A DNA stretch of 64,000 nt from Magicicada septendecula (taxonomy: Eukaryota > Arthropoda > Insecta > Hemiptera > Cicadidae), in NCBI GenBank assembly GCA_034769895.1, contig JAWRYS010000673.1:53985-117984 (forward strand), in the 5' to 3' direction. Made by a program: the position numbers and the translations under genes. Shown here piece by piece: positions 50,955 through 64,000 of this stretch (positions within the stretch are counted from its first letter, which is position 1; each line of letters opens with the position of its first letter). The notes beneath the pieces are model-generated. The model was not told the DNA's origin. It saw only the letters and a list, made by a program, of their open reading frames with translations, and made no database searches.

Positions 50955-53747
50955 ATTAAAAAGAAGTGAGTACCTTATTAAACAAATGGAAGAATGCAGC
51001 TAAGAAGGGATAAAATGAGCATAATTACAATTTTTAGTATATAGCACTGTAATGACCATTAACTTAGACAAGACGATGACAATGACCCCACCCAAGTGAT
51101 TGGCCGAGTGACCAAATAAATATAGATAACGTTATGATAAACATGTCATACAATTAATAGTAACTAAGAAATAAATGATTAAACATGAAGGTACAAAACC
51201 ACAAGTAAGATATGATGTAATTTAATGTAAGAATAAGTAAGGTGTAAAGGTAGAGTGAATATTAATGAGTCATATGGTGAATAAAATGAACAGTAAACAC
51301 AAACATTAATACACAAGCGTATAAAGAGTAAACAGTGATAGTGATAGTATAATAATCACAACATAAGACAAAACAGGACCAAGAGTGCATGAAGTAGGTA
51401 GGGAGTGAGTGAAAAACAATAAGTGAGCAACATTAAATAACAATTAGTGATGGTCATAGTAACCAGTATAGTGAAATAATAATTAGTGCATCTTGCTGAA
51501 CCAAATAACAGTGTATACTGAGAAAAACAATAAGGTAATGAACACTATATAAGGAAAGGAGCTCAAATGCAAGTGTAAGAAAGGGTATAGAAAAATCTAT
51601 ATTATTAACTTAAAAAATTTCAGTTTCCTGAGGTAACTACAATAGTAGTGAAATGTGTAAAAGACATATGATTATGAAAAACAGTATGTTAAAATACCAT
51701 AGGTGTGTATACAGTAATAGTAATAAGTTTTGAAAGAGACAAAACAACATAAAGTAGTATAGAATAAGATGTCATGTTTAAATATAAAATAATAATTATA
51801 TGTTATAAAGAAATGTTAGTTATAAGATGTTAAGTTATAAAAGTTATAGTCCTGAAAGGATAACGGATAGGATTAAAGGTATAATCAAAACCTAAACAGT
51901 TACATGTTCTAAAATAATATTAGAGATCAAAAGTTGTATGCTAAGTTATTAAAGTTATGTTATAAAAGAATAGTAGAATGTAGTAGGAGTGTCATAAAAC
52001 ACTGAAAACTTTATATGTTTTACAAGAATTTTAGCTATAAGATATGTTATGTTGCATTATAAAAATAATACTCAAGCCAATAGTAATATGTATTGGAAGG
52101 ATGGTGAAATCCTAAAATGTTGAATATTAATTTATCAGACCTAGGTTTGAAAGGTATAATCTGTTTGAAAAGGACCACTAGTCATAAAACAATATGCACA
52201 AATTCATTCTAATTGTATATACACTACACAAATTCAATATGAACATAGGAAGAAGGACAAAACTAAATTATAATAGCTATCAACCATTGTAGGCCAGTGT
52301 AGGCCTAGAAAAAATATGAAATAATTGTAAATTGTAATAAAATAACAACATTAAGTGAGGGGAAAGGTTAGGCAAACATAATATATTTAAATAGGGAACT
52401 TAAGAACACAAAGAACGTTCGAAAACACAATTGTAAACTAAATAAGTATAAAAAAAATTGTCAAAATATTAAATCACCAAATACTGAATAGAACCTAGTC
52501 ATGTTTGATTTCAAAATAATCTATAACAGAAATGCTGTTCAATAGTGCTAATAACATGAGTATTAATAGTACTATAAGCAAATTATCTGAATTAGAAAAC
52601 ATTTGATCATTTTGTGTAAAAATTATAAGCCTTGTCTAACAATGGGCACATCCTTTCTCAACCAATGAGAAGGGTAGGCTTCAAGCCTAGAACCAAAAAA
52701 CCGTTACAAATATTTTAACAGTTCATTATTAGTTTCAGAAGAGAGCAGATGAAAAATAATTGCAGCTTCAATTAATTCAATAAAAGTATAACTTAAATGG
52801 ACAAACAACATTATAAAGGATTAAAATGAACACCAAGATTGGCCGAACATATTAACCAGATCAAATTAAACAAAATTTATGAAATACAGAAGAAGAAAAA
52901 ATAAACTAATAAATTAAAGAAAAAAATAAAGAAAAGAAGGAAGCCACAACCATAAACCCTACATGAAAATAAAATATCAGATGAACAGGAAAACGTAAAG
53001 TATAAACTGAGTTAATTAACAAAAAATCGAAAAAACTTATTTCACTACACTGTGACGCTGTTGCACTAAATATTAAACTTGGTTCAGACACTCATCCACT
53101 GAATAACATTTAATAATTAATTTATATCTTTTAAACTGTTTAATTAGGATAATAACACTATTTGGAAATAGAAAACATTATTTCGAAAGATAAAAACTTA
53201 ACCTCTATTCACGAGTTGAACTAACACTTACTTTAGATACTAAGAGTATATTTATAAAGAAAATATATAACATTTAATTGAGTTTAAGTGAAGGTTTGTA
53301 CTTTCTCGAATCATTTTGTTAACTTTTGCTGTAATCCAAAGAACTCTGACTAAATAACCATTGTAAAATTAATTTCTACAAACGATGAGTGTTGTTTTTG
53401 TCAGCCGACCCAACATAACCAACCGCTGAGTTAAAAATCAATCAGAGCTGGAGCACAAATTTATATTTTATAACAATTTCTTGTATTAAAAGATAAAAAG
53501 GCAGAACCGCTATCCAATAAACCAGTACTGAGAATTAATAGCTGTTTATTGTTTCAGTTGATAATATTGACGTATTGATCTCTTTAATATAGCACAGGTG
53601 GAAATATTTTACCAAAAATAAAGGTTGGTAACACTACCGCTCAAGAGCGAATGTCGATATCAACTAAGACATCGCTGTAAGTTATACCGTTTCCTTAAAG
53701 AAGAAAGATATTTTGAAGAGAAACTTTTAATTGTTTTTAGATAAACA
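50955..53747 (+). repeat. LTR-like segment 2
   Basis: Shared LTR between units 1 and 2, nearly identical to segments 1 and 3. Together with segment 3 it has ACGTTATGATAAACATG where segment 1 has ACGTTACATG, so segments 2 and 3 are closer to each other. Confidence 0.6.
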
Positions 53748-53967
53748 ATTTGGCGCCTAAATCGGGAAAACAAAGCTTAATTTATATCAGGTAAGAAGGA
53801 AGAAGACGGTGTTGAGGCGGGTACTGGTAAGTTCACGAGAGCGAGGGTTGGCGGGAGGATGTACGAGGTTTTGGACATTAGAAAATAACGCAGGCGGGGT
53901 CGAATTGGTAGAGTGCGACTCGAGAAGTCATTATAAATTGGCGCACCAACTAGTGAGGCTAGAATTA

Positions 53968-56015
53968 TAGGAAGGGTAGCATTCTAGCGGCGATTGCGGA
54001 AAAGACGAACAAGATAAGACGAAGAGCAACTTCACGTAAACGCACGGAGGGAGAAGAAATCGAAGTAGATATAGAAGACAAAGAAGCGACACCGGTGGAA
54101 GACATCGATACAATATTAACCCCGGCAGAACCGATTAGAACTACAGGAGAAACGCAATGGGATAAAATGATGAAATTCATGGAGGAAAGCGAAAGAAGTA
54201 GAAAAGAAGACAGGGAAATTTTAAATAAAAGTATGGGCGAACAATTCAAACAAATGGAGGAATGAATGGACAATAATAACGAAACGATGAGACAAATGAA
54301 AGAGGATATTGAATAAATAGACAAAAGAATCGAAAGCAATAATGAGACATTAAAGCAGCAGATAGATAAGAAAATGGAGGAAAATCATGAAACTTTGAAG
54401 AAGAACCATGAAACATTACAACAGCAGTTGAAGGAGGACATTAAACAACGTAACCAAGAATTGAAGGGACAATTGGAGGAAAATCACGAGAAAAATAAAG
54501 AAGATTTGAAACAACAACTGGAACAACAGTTGGTAGGGTATCGTGAAGAGATTAAGCAGACAATATCGGAAACCAATGAAACGGTATTAAAAGTCCATGA
54601 GGAAATATCAGCTAAAATAGACTTAGTCGAAGGTGAAAGTAAAAAGAGGGTTGAGGAGATTCAACAAGAAACCACAGCAGAATACGCGAAGACTAAGCAA
54701 GAAATGCTGAAAAATCTGGATGAGAAACAGAAAGAAATAACATCAATACGAACAGATCTCGGTGAAAGAATGGAAGGCGCCTATAATAACCTAAACCAGG
54801 TAGATAGCCAAGTAAATAAAAACAAGGAGAAGATTGAAGAAATCCACCGACGGGAGGCGCAACTGCAGGAAGAGGTGGACTCATGGCGAGATTGACCGTG
54901 CCATAGTACACAAGTAATCAACAGCGATAATCGTGAGCTGATTAACTTCAGGAGCTATAGGCGTAACCCCATGGAGTTCTTAAAAAGAGGGTAGAGGAGA
55001 TGGTTGAGAAAAACAGAGGGACTCGTTGGACAACGGTGCGAGGAATGATTGACTAAATGTTTAAAGATACCCACGATAATTGGTGGACGGCAACACGACC
55101 CGATATCCACAATACCCAAGATTTCAAGACACAATTTAGGGCCAAATATTGGTCTGAATCAACACAAAACGTGGTAAGAAATGACATCAGTAATGGAAGA
55201 TATGAATCGCAATCGGGACAATCGTTAACTTCATACTTCTTAGGCAAGGTATGCTAGGCACGCAACCTAGAGCCCAGAATTCCCGAGGAGTGTTTGGTTA
55301 TCCAACTATCATACCATTACGATGACGCCATCCAGAAGGCCAGAAAGTGTAGCCAGGTCAAAACAATACAAGGTATGGCCAGTTTATTGGAAGACCATGA
55401 ACATGAGGTACAGTACAGACGCAACCGGATTATGAGCGCTAAATATAATAGATACAACGATAGCCACAATCAGCCAAATCAAAATATGGGTAATAATAAT
55501 CCCCAAGCTAACAGTTACCACCACCCAAACCGTAACTCAAATAATAATAACAATAATAATTATCGTGGAAACAACTCACCAACAACCAAGGTAATAATCA
55601 TTATTATGGAAACCACCATAATAATAACCAGGGTAACAGTCACTATCGGGGAGGTAATCAGAACAATTATCAGAATGGTCACCAAGGTAACGGCAACTAC
55701 AGAGGGAATAACTATAATAACAGTACCCAAGATAATCGGTATAACCAAGGAAACGGTGATAACAGAAACCGCGATTATCGACCTCATGTCAACTATATTC
55801 AGTCGAGGAACCACGGCAGCCAGAGGCGATACTACCCAAGGTCACCAACGAACCATACTTACTATGGCAAAGCACCGAGCGACGACAGATACCAAGTTGA
55901 AAGAGTAAATGAACCATTGGAAAATAATCCGTGTAACAGACCGGATCCAATACCTAACCAACCAATAAACCCGCCAGAAAATCGGGCTAATGAGGAAACC
56001 CCTCATTTAAACTAG
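53968..56015 (+). pseudogene. Gag of the tandem element, unit 2, broken
   Basis: Same domains and shared stops as unit 1. The coiled coil is uninterrupted for 173 codons (54374-54895), longer than in units 1 or 3. At the site that is CGA in unit 1 this unit has CAA (54664-54666). Confidence 0.75.
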
Positions 56016-56023
56016 CAAGGTCA

Positions 56024-56500
56024 GTGAAAACTGAAGACAGCCTATCACATGACCAATCTCTTGGGGAAACCAGACGCATGACGAGACGAATCACCAACCA
56101 AACCATTACGATCATCACGAACCATTACTTAAAGGATATAAGGGAGGAGCTCTTGGAAGAAGAGAATAGGCAGATAATTAGAAAAAACAATGAAATAATT
56201 TATATAAAGGCTAAATTGAGTGGAACAATGTCAACTGTGATTATAGATACGGGATCAAATATCTCTCTAATTGACAATACAGAGTTGGAAAGAATTCAGC
56301 GAGGGAGCCAAGTGCAGATACCCACATTACCAATAAACAATATTATAATTATTGGAGCTACGGGGAAGCAAAATAAATCAATAAAGAAACAGGTGTCACT
56401 GGACATAACCAGCTATAATGTGACCATACCAATGGTATTCTTAGTAGCTAATGGGTTACCATTTAATGTATTGATTGGATGCGACAGCACTCCGCAGTAA
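56024..56500 (+). pseudogene. Aspartic protease of the tandem element, unit 2
   Basis: Identical in length to unit 1 (158 codons), with the same DTGS and LIGCD motifs. Flanked by the same frameshifts, so not part of a working polyprotein. Confidence 0.8.
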
Positions 56501-56658
56501 TAAACTTACACAGAGGAGTAGTAGGCTATCCCTGACATCAGAAGAGGGAGTATGGTCAGCAGAGTTAGTAGACATCAGCAGAATCCCGTCAGTAAATAAC
56601 AAAGACCCTGTATTAAAAAATTATTTTTGTAACAACCAATTACCAAGGATAACCCCAT

Positions 56659-57300
56659 ATGAAAATGACACTCAGGAATTATTGTACCCAATTTAAAGGG
56701 AGGAAGTGGAGAGAAAAGCTTTCAGAACACAATATAAAAACGTATAAAACATCCGTATATCATCCCAGCAGCAACCCCGCTGAGAGAGTATTAAGAGAGG
56801 TTGGTCGTATACTAAGGACCTACTGCCATGACAAGCAGAGAGAGTGATAGAAGTATTTGGGATCCACAGAAGAATTTTTAAACATCGCCCACCACAACTT
56901 CGTAGAAAACACACCATATACCATGATGTTTGAGAAAACTCCACGTAGAGAAATACAAGACATAATCAATTTCCCCACCAATCCAGAGTACCAATTTGAA
57001 CAGAAAAAATGTTATAGCAGAATAAAGGAGAAGACAGAACAGCAAAAAACCAAGTACTTAAGACACCGACCAAAGGCCATTAAATACCAGGTAGGAGAGA
57101 AGGTGTTAATCAAGAATCGGGAACTACCCTGTACTATAGAGGGGATAGCTAAGAAATTGTTACTGTTGTATGTGGGACCTTATATAATAACGAAGGATAA
57201 AGGCAACAATACCTATGAAATCATTAACCCCATCACCAAGAAGGTTAAATGAGTATATAACCCGGCATCAATAAAAAGGTTTCACGAAGACATTCATTGA
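56659..57300 (+). pseudogene. Integrase C-terminal fragment, unit 2
   Basis: As in unit 1, but the codon before the shared TAG has also become a stop (TGG to TGA at 56845-56847), so two stops stand side by side. Confidence 0.8.
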
Positions 57301-57840
57301 CTTATCAAGATATATCAACAAAATTCCAAACGAATGTAAGGACAACTGACCTAATATATTTAGAAACGATATGATTTAAGATAAACGAAAAAACGCCAAG
57401 AGAATGTAAGAACGACTTACAGAAGATATGTAGAAATAATAGGAGTTAAGACAATTAAGATAATAGAAAACGTGCTAAAACAACTAACTAAAATTGTAAG
57501 GAAAATAGGGTATCAGGAGGATATAATCAAATAATATAATGCAAGGTAACAACAAAATCCAATAAATAGCTGTATGAGTAAAGGGGAAATAAACAGACGA
57601 GAATAAAATGAAAAAATATGTATAGAATAATCAAAATGATCACAAGAACAAGAAGAAAAAATTACTGTTTAATAGTTATAAGTAAGGAAATTAATCAATA
57701 AATAAATGGAAATAAATAAAAGGTGCGATTAATATCAACAAATAGCCAAGTATCAAATATAGCAAATGAATATCGGAATGAAGAATTAGTAAGAAAAGGT
57801 AATACGATCTGAGTAACAATGCAGTGAACATTCCCTAGAA

Positions 57841-57873
<33 letters not shown>

Positions 57874-58295
57874 GAGTCACAAGATGACTACCTTTTAAGC
57901 TTTATGAATAAAGATTGACTGTAGAATAGTTCCAGCAATCATTTAACTGGGCAGAGATGATGTTCCTCTGATCTCAGGAAGAGTAGTAATTGACGACGGA
58001 GTATTGGTAGCCAAGAGAGCCCAACCGATTCGATATCATCTACAATGTTAGGGAGAGTTAGGGAAATTAAATATTACAGGGACAACTCACAAATGAGGGT
58101 AAATAAATAAAACCAGATCTAAAATAACCAATTAATAAAGAATGGAATAAGAAAGATAACGAATAAGAAGTAAGAGCTAAACTTGAAGGGTAATCGGAAA
58201 TAAAAGAAAAAAAGTGAGAGAGAAGCAATACAACTGATAATTTCATAAAAAACTAGAATAGTGTTTTCTAAAATGATCAATTTTGAAGGAGGGCC
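57301..58295 (+). other. 3' non-coding part of unit 2
   Basis: Same as 49975-50954, except that the ATT microsatellite (57840-57872) is expanded relative to unit 1. The polypurine tract GAAGGAGGG is at 58285-58293. Confidence 0.5.
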
Positions 58296-61088
58296 ATTAA
58301 AAAGAAGTGAGTACCTTATTAAACAAATGGAAGAATGCAGCTAAGAAGGGATAAAATGAGCATAATTACAATTTTTAGTATATAGCACTGTAATGACCAT
58401 TAACTTAGACAAGACGATGACAATGACCCCACCCAAGTGATTGGCCGAGTGACCAAATAAATATAGATAACGTTATGATAAACATGTCATACAATTAATA
58501 GTAACTAAGAAATAAATGATTAAACATGAAGGTACAAAACCACAAGTAAGATATGATGTAATTTAATGTAAGAATAAGTAAGGTGTAAAGGTAGAGTGAA
58601 TATTAATGAGTCATATGGTGAATAAAATGAACAGTAAACACAAACATTAATACACAAGCGTATAAAGAGTAAACAGTGATAGTGATAGTATAATAATCAC
58701 AACATAAGACAAAACAGGACCAAGAGTGCATGAAGTAGGTAGGGAGTGAGTGAAAAACAATAAGTGAGCAACATTAAATAACAATTAGTGATGGTCATAG
58801 TAACCAGTATAGTGAAATAATAATTAGTGCATCTTGCTGAACCAAATAACAGTGTATACTGAGAAAAACAATAAGGTAATGAACACTATATAAGGAAAGG
58901 AGCTCAAATGCAAGTGTAAGAATGGGTATAGAAAAATCTATATTATTAACTTAAAAAATTTCAGTTTCCTGAGGTAACTACAATAGTAGTGAAATGTGTA
59001 AAAGACATATGATTATGAAAAACAGTATGTTAAAATACCATAGGTGTGTATACAGTAATAGTAATAAGTTTTGAAAGAGACAAAACAACATAAAGTAGTA
59101 TAGAATAAGATGTCATGTTTAAATATAAAATAATAATTATATGTTATAAAGAAATGTTAGTTATAAGATGTTAAGTTATAAAAGTTATAGTCCTGAAAGG
59201 ATAACGGATAGGATTAAAGGTATAATCAAAACCTAAACAGTTACATGTTCTAAAATAATATTAGAGATCAAAAGTTGTATGCTAAGTTATTAAAGTTATG
59301 TTATAAAAGAATAGTAGAATGTAGTAGGAGTGTCATAAAACACTGAAAACTTTATATGTTTTACAAGAATTTTAGCTATAAGATATGTTATGTTGCATTA
59401 TAAAAATAATACTCAAGCCAATAGTAATATGTATTGGAAGGATGGTGAAATCCTAAAATGTTGAATATTAATTTATCAGACCTAGGTTTGAAAGGTATAA
59501 TCTGTTTGAAAAGGACCACTAGTCATAAAACAATATGCACAAATTCATTCTAATTGTATATACACTACACAAATTCAATATGAACATAGGAAGAAGGACA
59601 AAACTAAATTATAATAGCTATCAACCATTGTAGGCCAGTGTAGGCCTAGAAAAAATATGAAATAATTGTAAATTGTAATAAAATAACAACATTAAGTGAG
59701 GGGAAAGGTTAGGCAAACATAATATATTTAAATAGGGAACTTAAGAACACAAAGAACGTTCGAAAACACAATTGTAAACTAAATAAGTATAAAAAAAATT
59801 GTCAAAATATTAAATCACCAAATACTGAATAGAACCTAGTCATGTTTGATTTCAAAATAATCTATAACAGAAATGCTGTTCAATAGTGCTAATAACATGA
59901 GTATTAATAGTACTATAAGCAAATTATCTGAATTAGAAAACATTTGATCATTTTGTGTAAAAATTATAAGCCTTGTCTAACAATGGGCACATCCTTTCTC
60001 AACCAATGAGAAGGGTAGGCTTCAAGCCTAGAACCAAAAAACCGTTACAAATATTTTAACAGTTCATTATTAGTTTCAGAAGAGAGCAGATGAAAAATAA
60101 TTGCAGCTTCAATTAATTCAATAAAAGTATAACTTAAATGGACAAACAACATTATAAAGGATTAAAATGAACACCAAGATTGGCCGAACATATTAACCAG
60201 ATCAAATTAAACAAAATTTATGAAATACAGAAGAAGAAAAAATAAACTAATAAATTAAAGAAAAAAATAAAGAAAAGAAGGAAGCCACAACCATAAACCC
60301 TACATGAAAATAAAATATCAGATGAACAGGAAAACGTAAAGTATAAACTGAGTTAATTAACAAAAAATCGAAAAAACTTATTTCACTACACTGTGACGCT
60401 GTTGCACTAAATATTAAACTTGGTTCAGACACTCATCCACTGAATAACATTTAATAATTAATTTATATCTTTTAAACTGTTTAATTAGGATAATAACACT
60501 ATTTGGAAATAGAAAACATTATTTCGAAAGATAAAAACTTAACCTCTATTCACGAGTTGAACTAACACTTACTTTAGATACTAAGAGTATATTTATAAAG
60601 AAAATATATAACATTTAATTGAGTTTAAGTGAAGGTTTGTACTTTCTCGAATCATTTTGTTAACTTTTGCTGTAATCCAAAGAACTCTGACTAAATAACC
60701 ATTGTAAAATTAATTTCTACAAACGATGAGTGTTGTTTTTGTCAGCCGACCCAACATAACCAACCGCTGAGTTAAAAATCAATCAGAGCTGGAGCACAAA
60801 TTTATATTTTATAACAATTTCTTGTATTAAAATATAAAAAGGCAGAACCGCTATCCAATAAACCAGTACTGAGAATTAATAGCTGTTTATTGTTTCAGTT
60901 GATAATATTGACGTATTGATCTCTTTAATATAGCACAGGTGGAAATATTTTACCAAAAATAAAGGTTGGTAACACTACCGCTCAAGAGCGAATGTCGATA
61001 TCAACTAAGACATCGCTGTAAGTTATACCGTTTCCTTAAAGAAGAAAGATATTTTGAAGAGAAACTTTTAATTGTTTTTAGATAAACA
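58296..61088 (+). repeat. LTR-like segment 3
   Basis: Shared LTR between units 2 and 3, nearly identical to segment 2. Confidence 0.6.
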
Positions 61089-61308
61089 ATTTGGCGCCTA
61101 AATCGGGAAAACAAAGCTTAATTTATATCAGGTAAGAAGGAAGAAGACGGTGTTGAGGCGGGTACTGGTAAGTTCACGAGAGCGAGGGTTGGCGGGAGGA
61201 TGTACGAGGTTTTGGACATTAGAAAATAACGCAGGCGGGGTCGAATTGGTAGAGTGCGACTCGAGAAGTCATTATAAATTGGCGCACCAACTAGTGAGGC
61301 TAGAATTA

Positions 61309-63355
61309 TAGGAAGGGTAGCATTCTAGCGGCGATTGCGGAAAAGACGAACAAGATAAGATGAAGAGCAACTTCACGTAAACGCACGGAGGGAGAAGAAA
61401 TCGAAGTAGATATAGAAGACAAAGAAGCGACACCGGTGGAAGACATCGATACAATATTAACCCCGGCAGAACCGATTAGAACTACAGGAGAAACGCAATG
61501 GGATAAAATGATGAAATTCATGGAGGAAAGCGAAAGAAGTAGAAAAGAAGACAGGGAAATTTTAAATAAAAGTATGGGCGAACAATTCAAACAAATGGAG
61601 GAATGAATGGACAATAATAACGAAACGATGAGACAAATGAAAGAGGATATTGAATAAATAGACAAAAGAATCGAAAGCAATAATGAGACATTAAAGCAGC
61701 AGATAGATAAGAAAATGGAGGAAAATCATGAAACTTTGAAGAAGAACCATGAAACATTACAACAGCAGTTGAAGGAGGACATTAAACAACGTAACCAAGA
61801 ATTGAAGGGACAATTGGAGGAAAATCACGAGAAAAATAAAGAAGATTTGAAACAACAACTGGAACAACAGTTGGTAGGGTATCGTGAAGAGATTAAGCAG
61901 ACAATATCGGAAACCAATGAAACGGTATTAAAAGTCCATGAGGAAATATCAGCTAAAATAGACTTAGTCGAAGGTGAAAGTAAAAAGAGGGTTGAGGAGA
62001 TTCAATGAGAAACCGCAGCAGAATACGCGAAGACCAAGCAAGAAATGCTGAAAAATCTGGATGAGAAACAGAAAGAAATAACATCAATACGAACAGATCT
62101 CGGTGAAAGAATGGAAGGCGCCTATAATAACCTAAACCAGGTAGATAGCCAAGTAAATAAAAACAAGGAGAAGATTGAAGAAATCCACCGACGGGAGGCG
62201 CAACTGCAGGAAGAGGTGGACTCATGGCGAGATTGACCGTGCCATAGTACACAAGTAATCAACAGCGATAATCGTGAGCTGATTAACTTCAGGAGCTATA
62301 GGCGTAACCCCATGGAGTTCTTAAAAAGAGGGTAGAGGAGATGGTTGAGAAAAACAGAGGGACTCGTTGGACAACGGTGCGAGGAATGATTGACTAAATG
62401 TTTAAAGATACCCACGATAATTGGTGGACGGCAACACGACCCGATATCCACAATACCCAAGATTTCAAGACACAATTTAGGGCCAAATATTGGTCTGAAT
62501 CAACACAAAACGTGGTAAGAAATGACATCAGTAATGGAAGATATGAATCGCAATCGGGACAATCGTTAACTTCATACTTCTTAGGCAAGGTATGCTAGGC
62601 ACGCAACCTAGAGCCCAGAATTCCCGAGGAGTGTTTGGTTATCCAACTATCATACCATTACGATGACGCCATCCAGAAGGCCAGAAAGTGTAGCCAGGTC
62701 AAAACAATACAAGGTATGGCCAGTTTATTGGAAGACCATGAACATGAGGTACAGTACAGACGCAACCGGATTATGAGCGCTAAATATAATAGATACAACG
62801 ATAGCCACAATCAGCCAAATCAAAATATGGGTAATAATAATCCCCAAGCTAACAGTTACCACCACCCAAACCGTAACTCAAATAATAATAACAATAATAA
62901 TTATCGTGGAAACAACTCACCAACAACCAAGGTAATAATCATTATTATGGAAACCACCATAATAATAACCAGGGTAACAGTCACTATCGGGGAGGTAATC
63001 AGAACAATTATCAGAATGGTCACCAAGGTAACGGCAACTACAGAGGGAATAACTATAATAACAGTACCCAAGATAATCGGTATAACCAAGGAAACGGTGA
63101 TAACAGAAACCGCGATTATCGACCTCATGTCAACTATATTCAGTCGAGGAACCACGGCAGCCAGAGGCGATACTACCAAGGTCACCAACGAACCATACTT
63201 ACTATGGCAAAGCACCGAGCGACGACAGATACCAAGTTGAAAGAGTAAATGAACCATTGGAAAATAATCCGTGTAACAGACCGGATCCAATACCTAACCA
63301 ACCAATAAACCCGCCAGAAAATCGGGCTAATGAGGAAACCCCTCATTTAAACTAG
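61309..63355 (+). pseudogene. Gag of the tandem element, unit 3, broken
   Basis: Same organisation and shared defects. A private TGA at 62005-62007 (CGA in unit 1) cuts the coiled coil, and a one-base deletion near 63177 (TACCAAGG versus TACCCAAGG) shifts the C-terminal tail. Confidence 0.75.
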
Positions 63356-63363
63356 CAAGGTCA

Positions 63364-63840
63364 GTGAAAACTGAAGACAGCCTATCACATGACCAATCTC
63401 TTGGGGAAACCAGACGCATGACGAGACGAATCACCAACCAAACCATTACGATCATCACGAACCATTACTTAAAGGATATAAGGGAGGAGCTCTTGGAAGA
63501 AGAGAATAGGCAGATAATTAGAAAAAACAATGAAATAATTTATATAAAGGCTAAATTGAGTGGAACAATGTCAACTGTGATTATAGATACGGGATCAAAT
63601 ATCTCTCTAATTGACAATACAGAGTTGGAAAGAATTCAGCGAGGGAGCCAAGTGCAGATACCCACATTACCAATAAACAATATTATAATTATTGGAGCTA
63701 CGGGGAAGCAAAATAAATCAATAAAGAAACAGGTGTCACTGGACATAACCAGCTATAATGTGACCATACCAATGGTATTCTTAGTAGCTAATGGGTTACC
63801 ATTTAATGTATTGATTGGATGCGACAGCACTCCGCAGTAA
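63364..63840 (+). pseudogene. Aspartic protease of the tandem element, unit 3
   Basis: 158 codons, DTGS and LIGCD intact, as in units 1 and 2. The remaining 160 bases to the window end match the linker before the integrase fragment. Confidence 0.8.
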
Positions 63841-64000
63841 TAAACTTACACAGAGGAATAGTAGGCTATCCCTGACATCAGAAGAGGGAGTATGGTCAGC
63901 AGAGTTAGTAGACATCAGCAGAATCCCGTCAGTAAATAACAAAGACCCTGTATTAAAAAATTATTTTTGTAACAACCAATTACCAAGGATAACCCCATAT

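Larger units (their letters stand above)
43637..64000 (+). mobile_element. Tandem array of an internally deleted LTR retrotransposon (2.8 units)
   Basis: Three head-to-tail units with offsets of about 7,318 and 7,341 bp, nearly identical along their length. Each has a ~2.8-kb LTR-like segment, TGGCGCC-type primer site, gag, protease and integrase C-terminus in the plus direction, then a purine tract (GAAGGAGGG) directly before the next LTR. This is an LTR-internal-LTR-internal chain sharing LTRs. Protease DTGS and the integrase tail with HPSSNPAER fit Ty3/gypsy. Reverse transcriptase and RNase H are missing. The right end lies beyond the window. Confidence 0.85.

Overview
The window looks like nuclear DNA of an arthropod, probably an insect with a repeat-rich genome. 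The evidence is AT-rich sequence, long TG and GA microsatellites, a copia-type retrotransposon primed by an animal initiator-Met tRNA fragment, and LTR elements of Ty3/gypsy type with insect-like integrase. No host gene, rRNA, tRNA or CRISPR is visible. Every recognisable protein belongs to a mobile element and almost all are broken. The species cannot be named from the sequence.

Layout. (1) Bases 1-2310 form a large foldback (palindromic) element. Its arms are tandem ~160-bp units, seven on the left and four on the right, meeting at a hinge near 1406. (2) Bases 2640-14560 continue as a mosaic of the same ~160-bp unit (module A), a ~450-bp module B that carries a hammerhead-ribozyme-like core, and a ~170-bp module C that is also the foldback hinge. 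(3) A copia element (3394-9759, minus strand) sits inside one A unit, with 5-bp target duplications (TTGTT) and near-identical 371/372-bp LTRs. Its gag-pol is killed by an in-frame stop, a homopolymer frameshift, a YVDD-to-YDDD change and a 1.5-kb nested insertion with its own 4-bp target duplication. (4) Bases 14561-43636 are mostly single-copy, non-coding DNA. They hold a perfect (TG)124 tract, a GA/ACAG microsatellite, a CpG-rich island near 18.7 kb, decayed coding-like tracts near 17.5 and 21.8 kb, degenerate minisatellites near 34-36 kb, and a dispersed repeat present tandemly, inverted and as fragments. (5) From 43637 to the window end lies a head-to-tail array of an LTR retrotransposon (~7.3-kb period, two full units and a third cut by the window edge). 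Each unit has a ~2.8-kb LTR-like segment, a PBS, a broken gag, a protease and the C-terminal part of integrase. Reverse transcriptase, RNase H and the N-terminal half of integrase are missing in the copies that reach that far.

How it fits together. Region 1-14.6 kb reads as layers of decay: a foldback/satellite-like array, then a copia insertion, then an insertion into that copia. Region 43.6-64 kb is a dead retroelement that was multiplied as a tandem block after it lost its polymerase. Several differences between its copies are CpG transitions, which suggests past cytosine methylation. The most unusual signals are the asymmetric foldback with its dimeric higher-order repeat, the hammerhead-like core in module B, and the tandem array of a polymerase-less retroelement.
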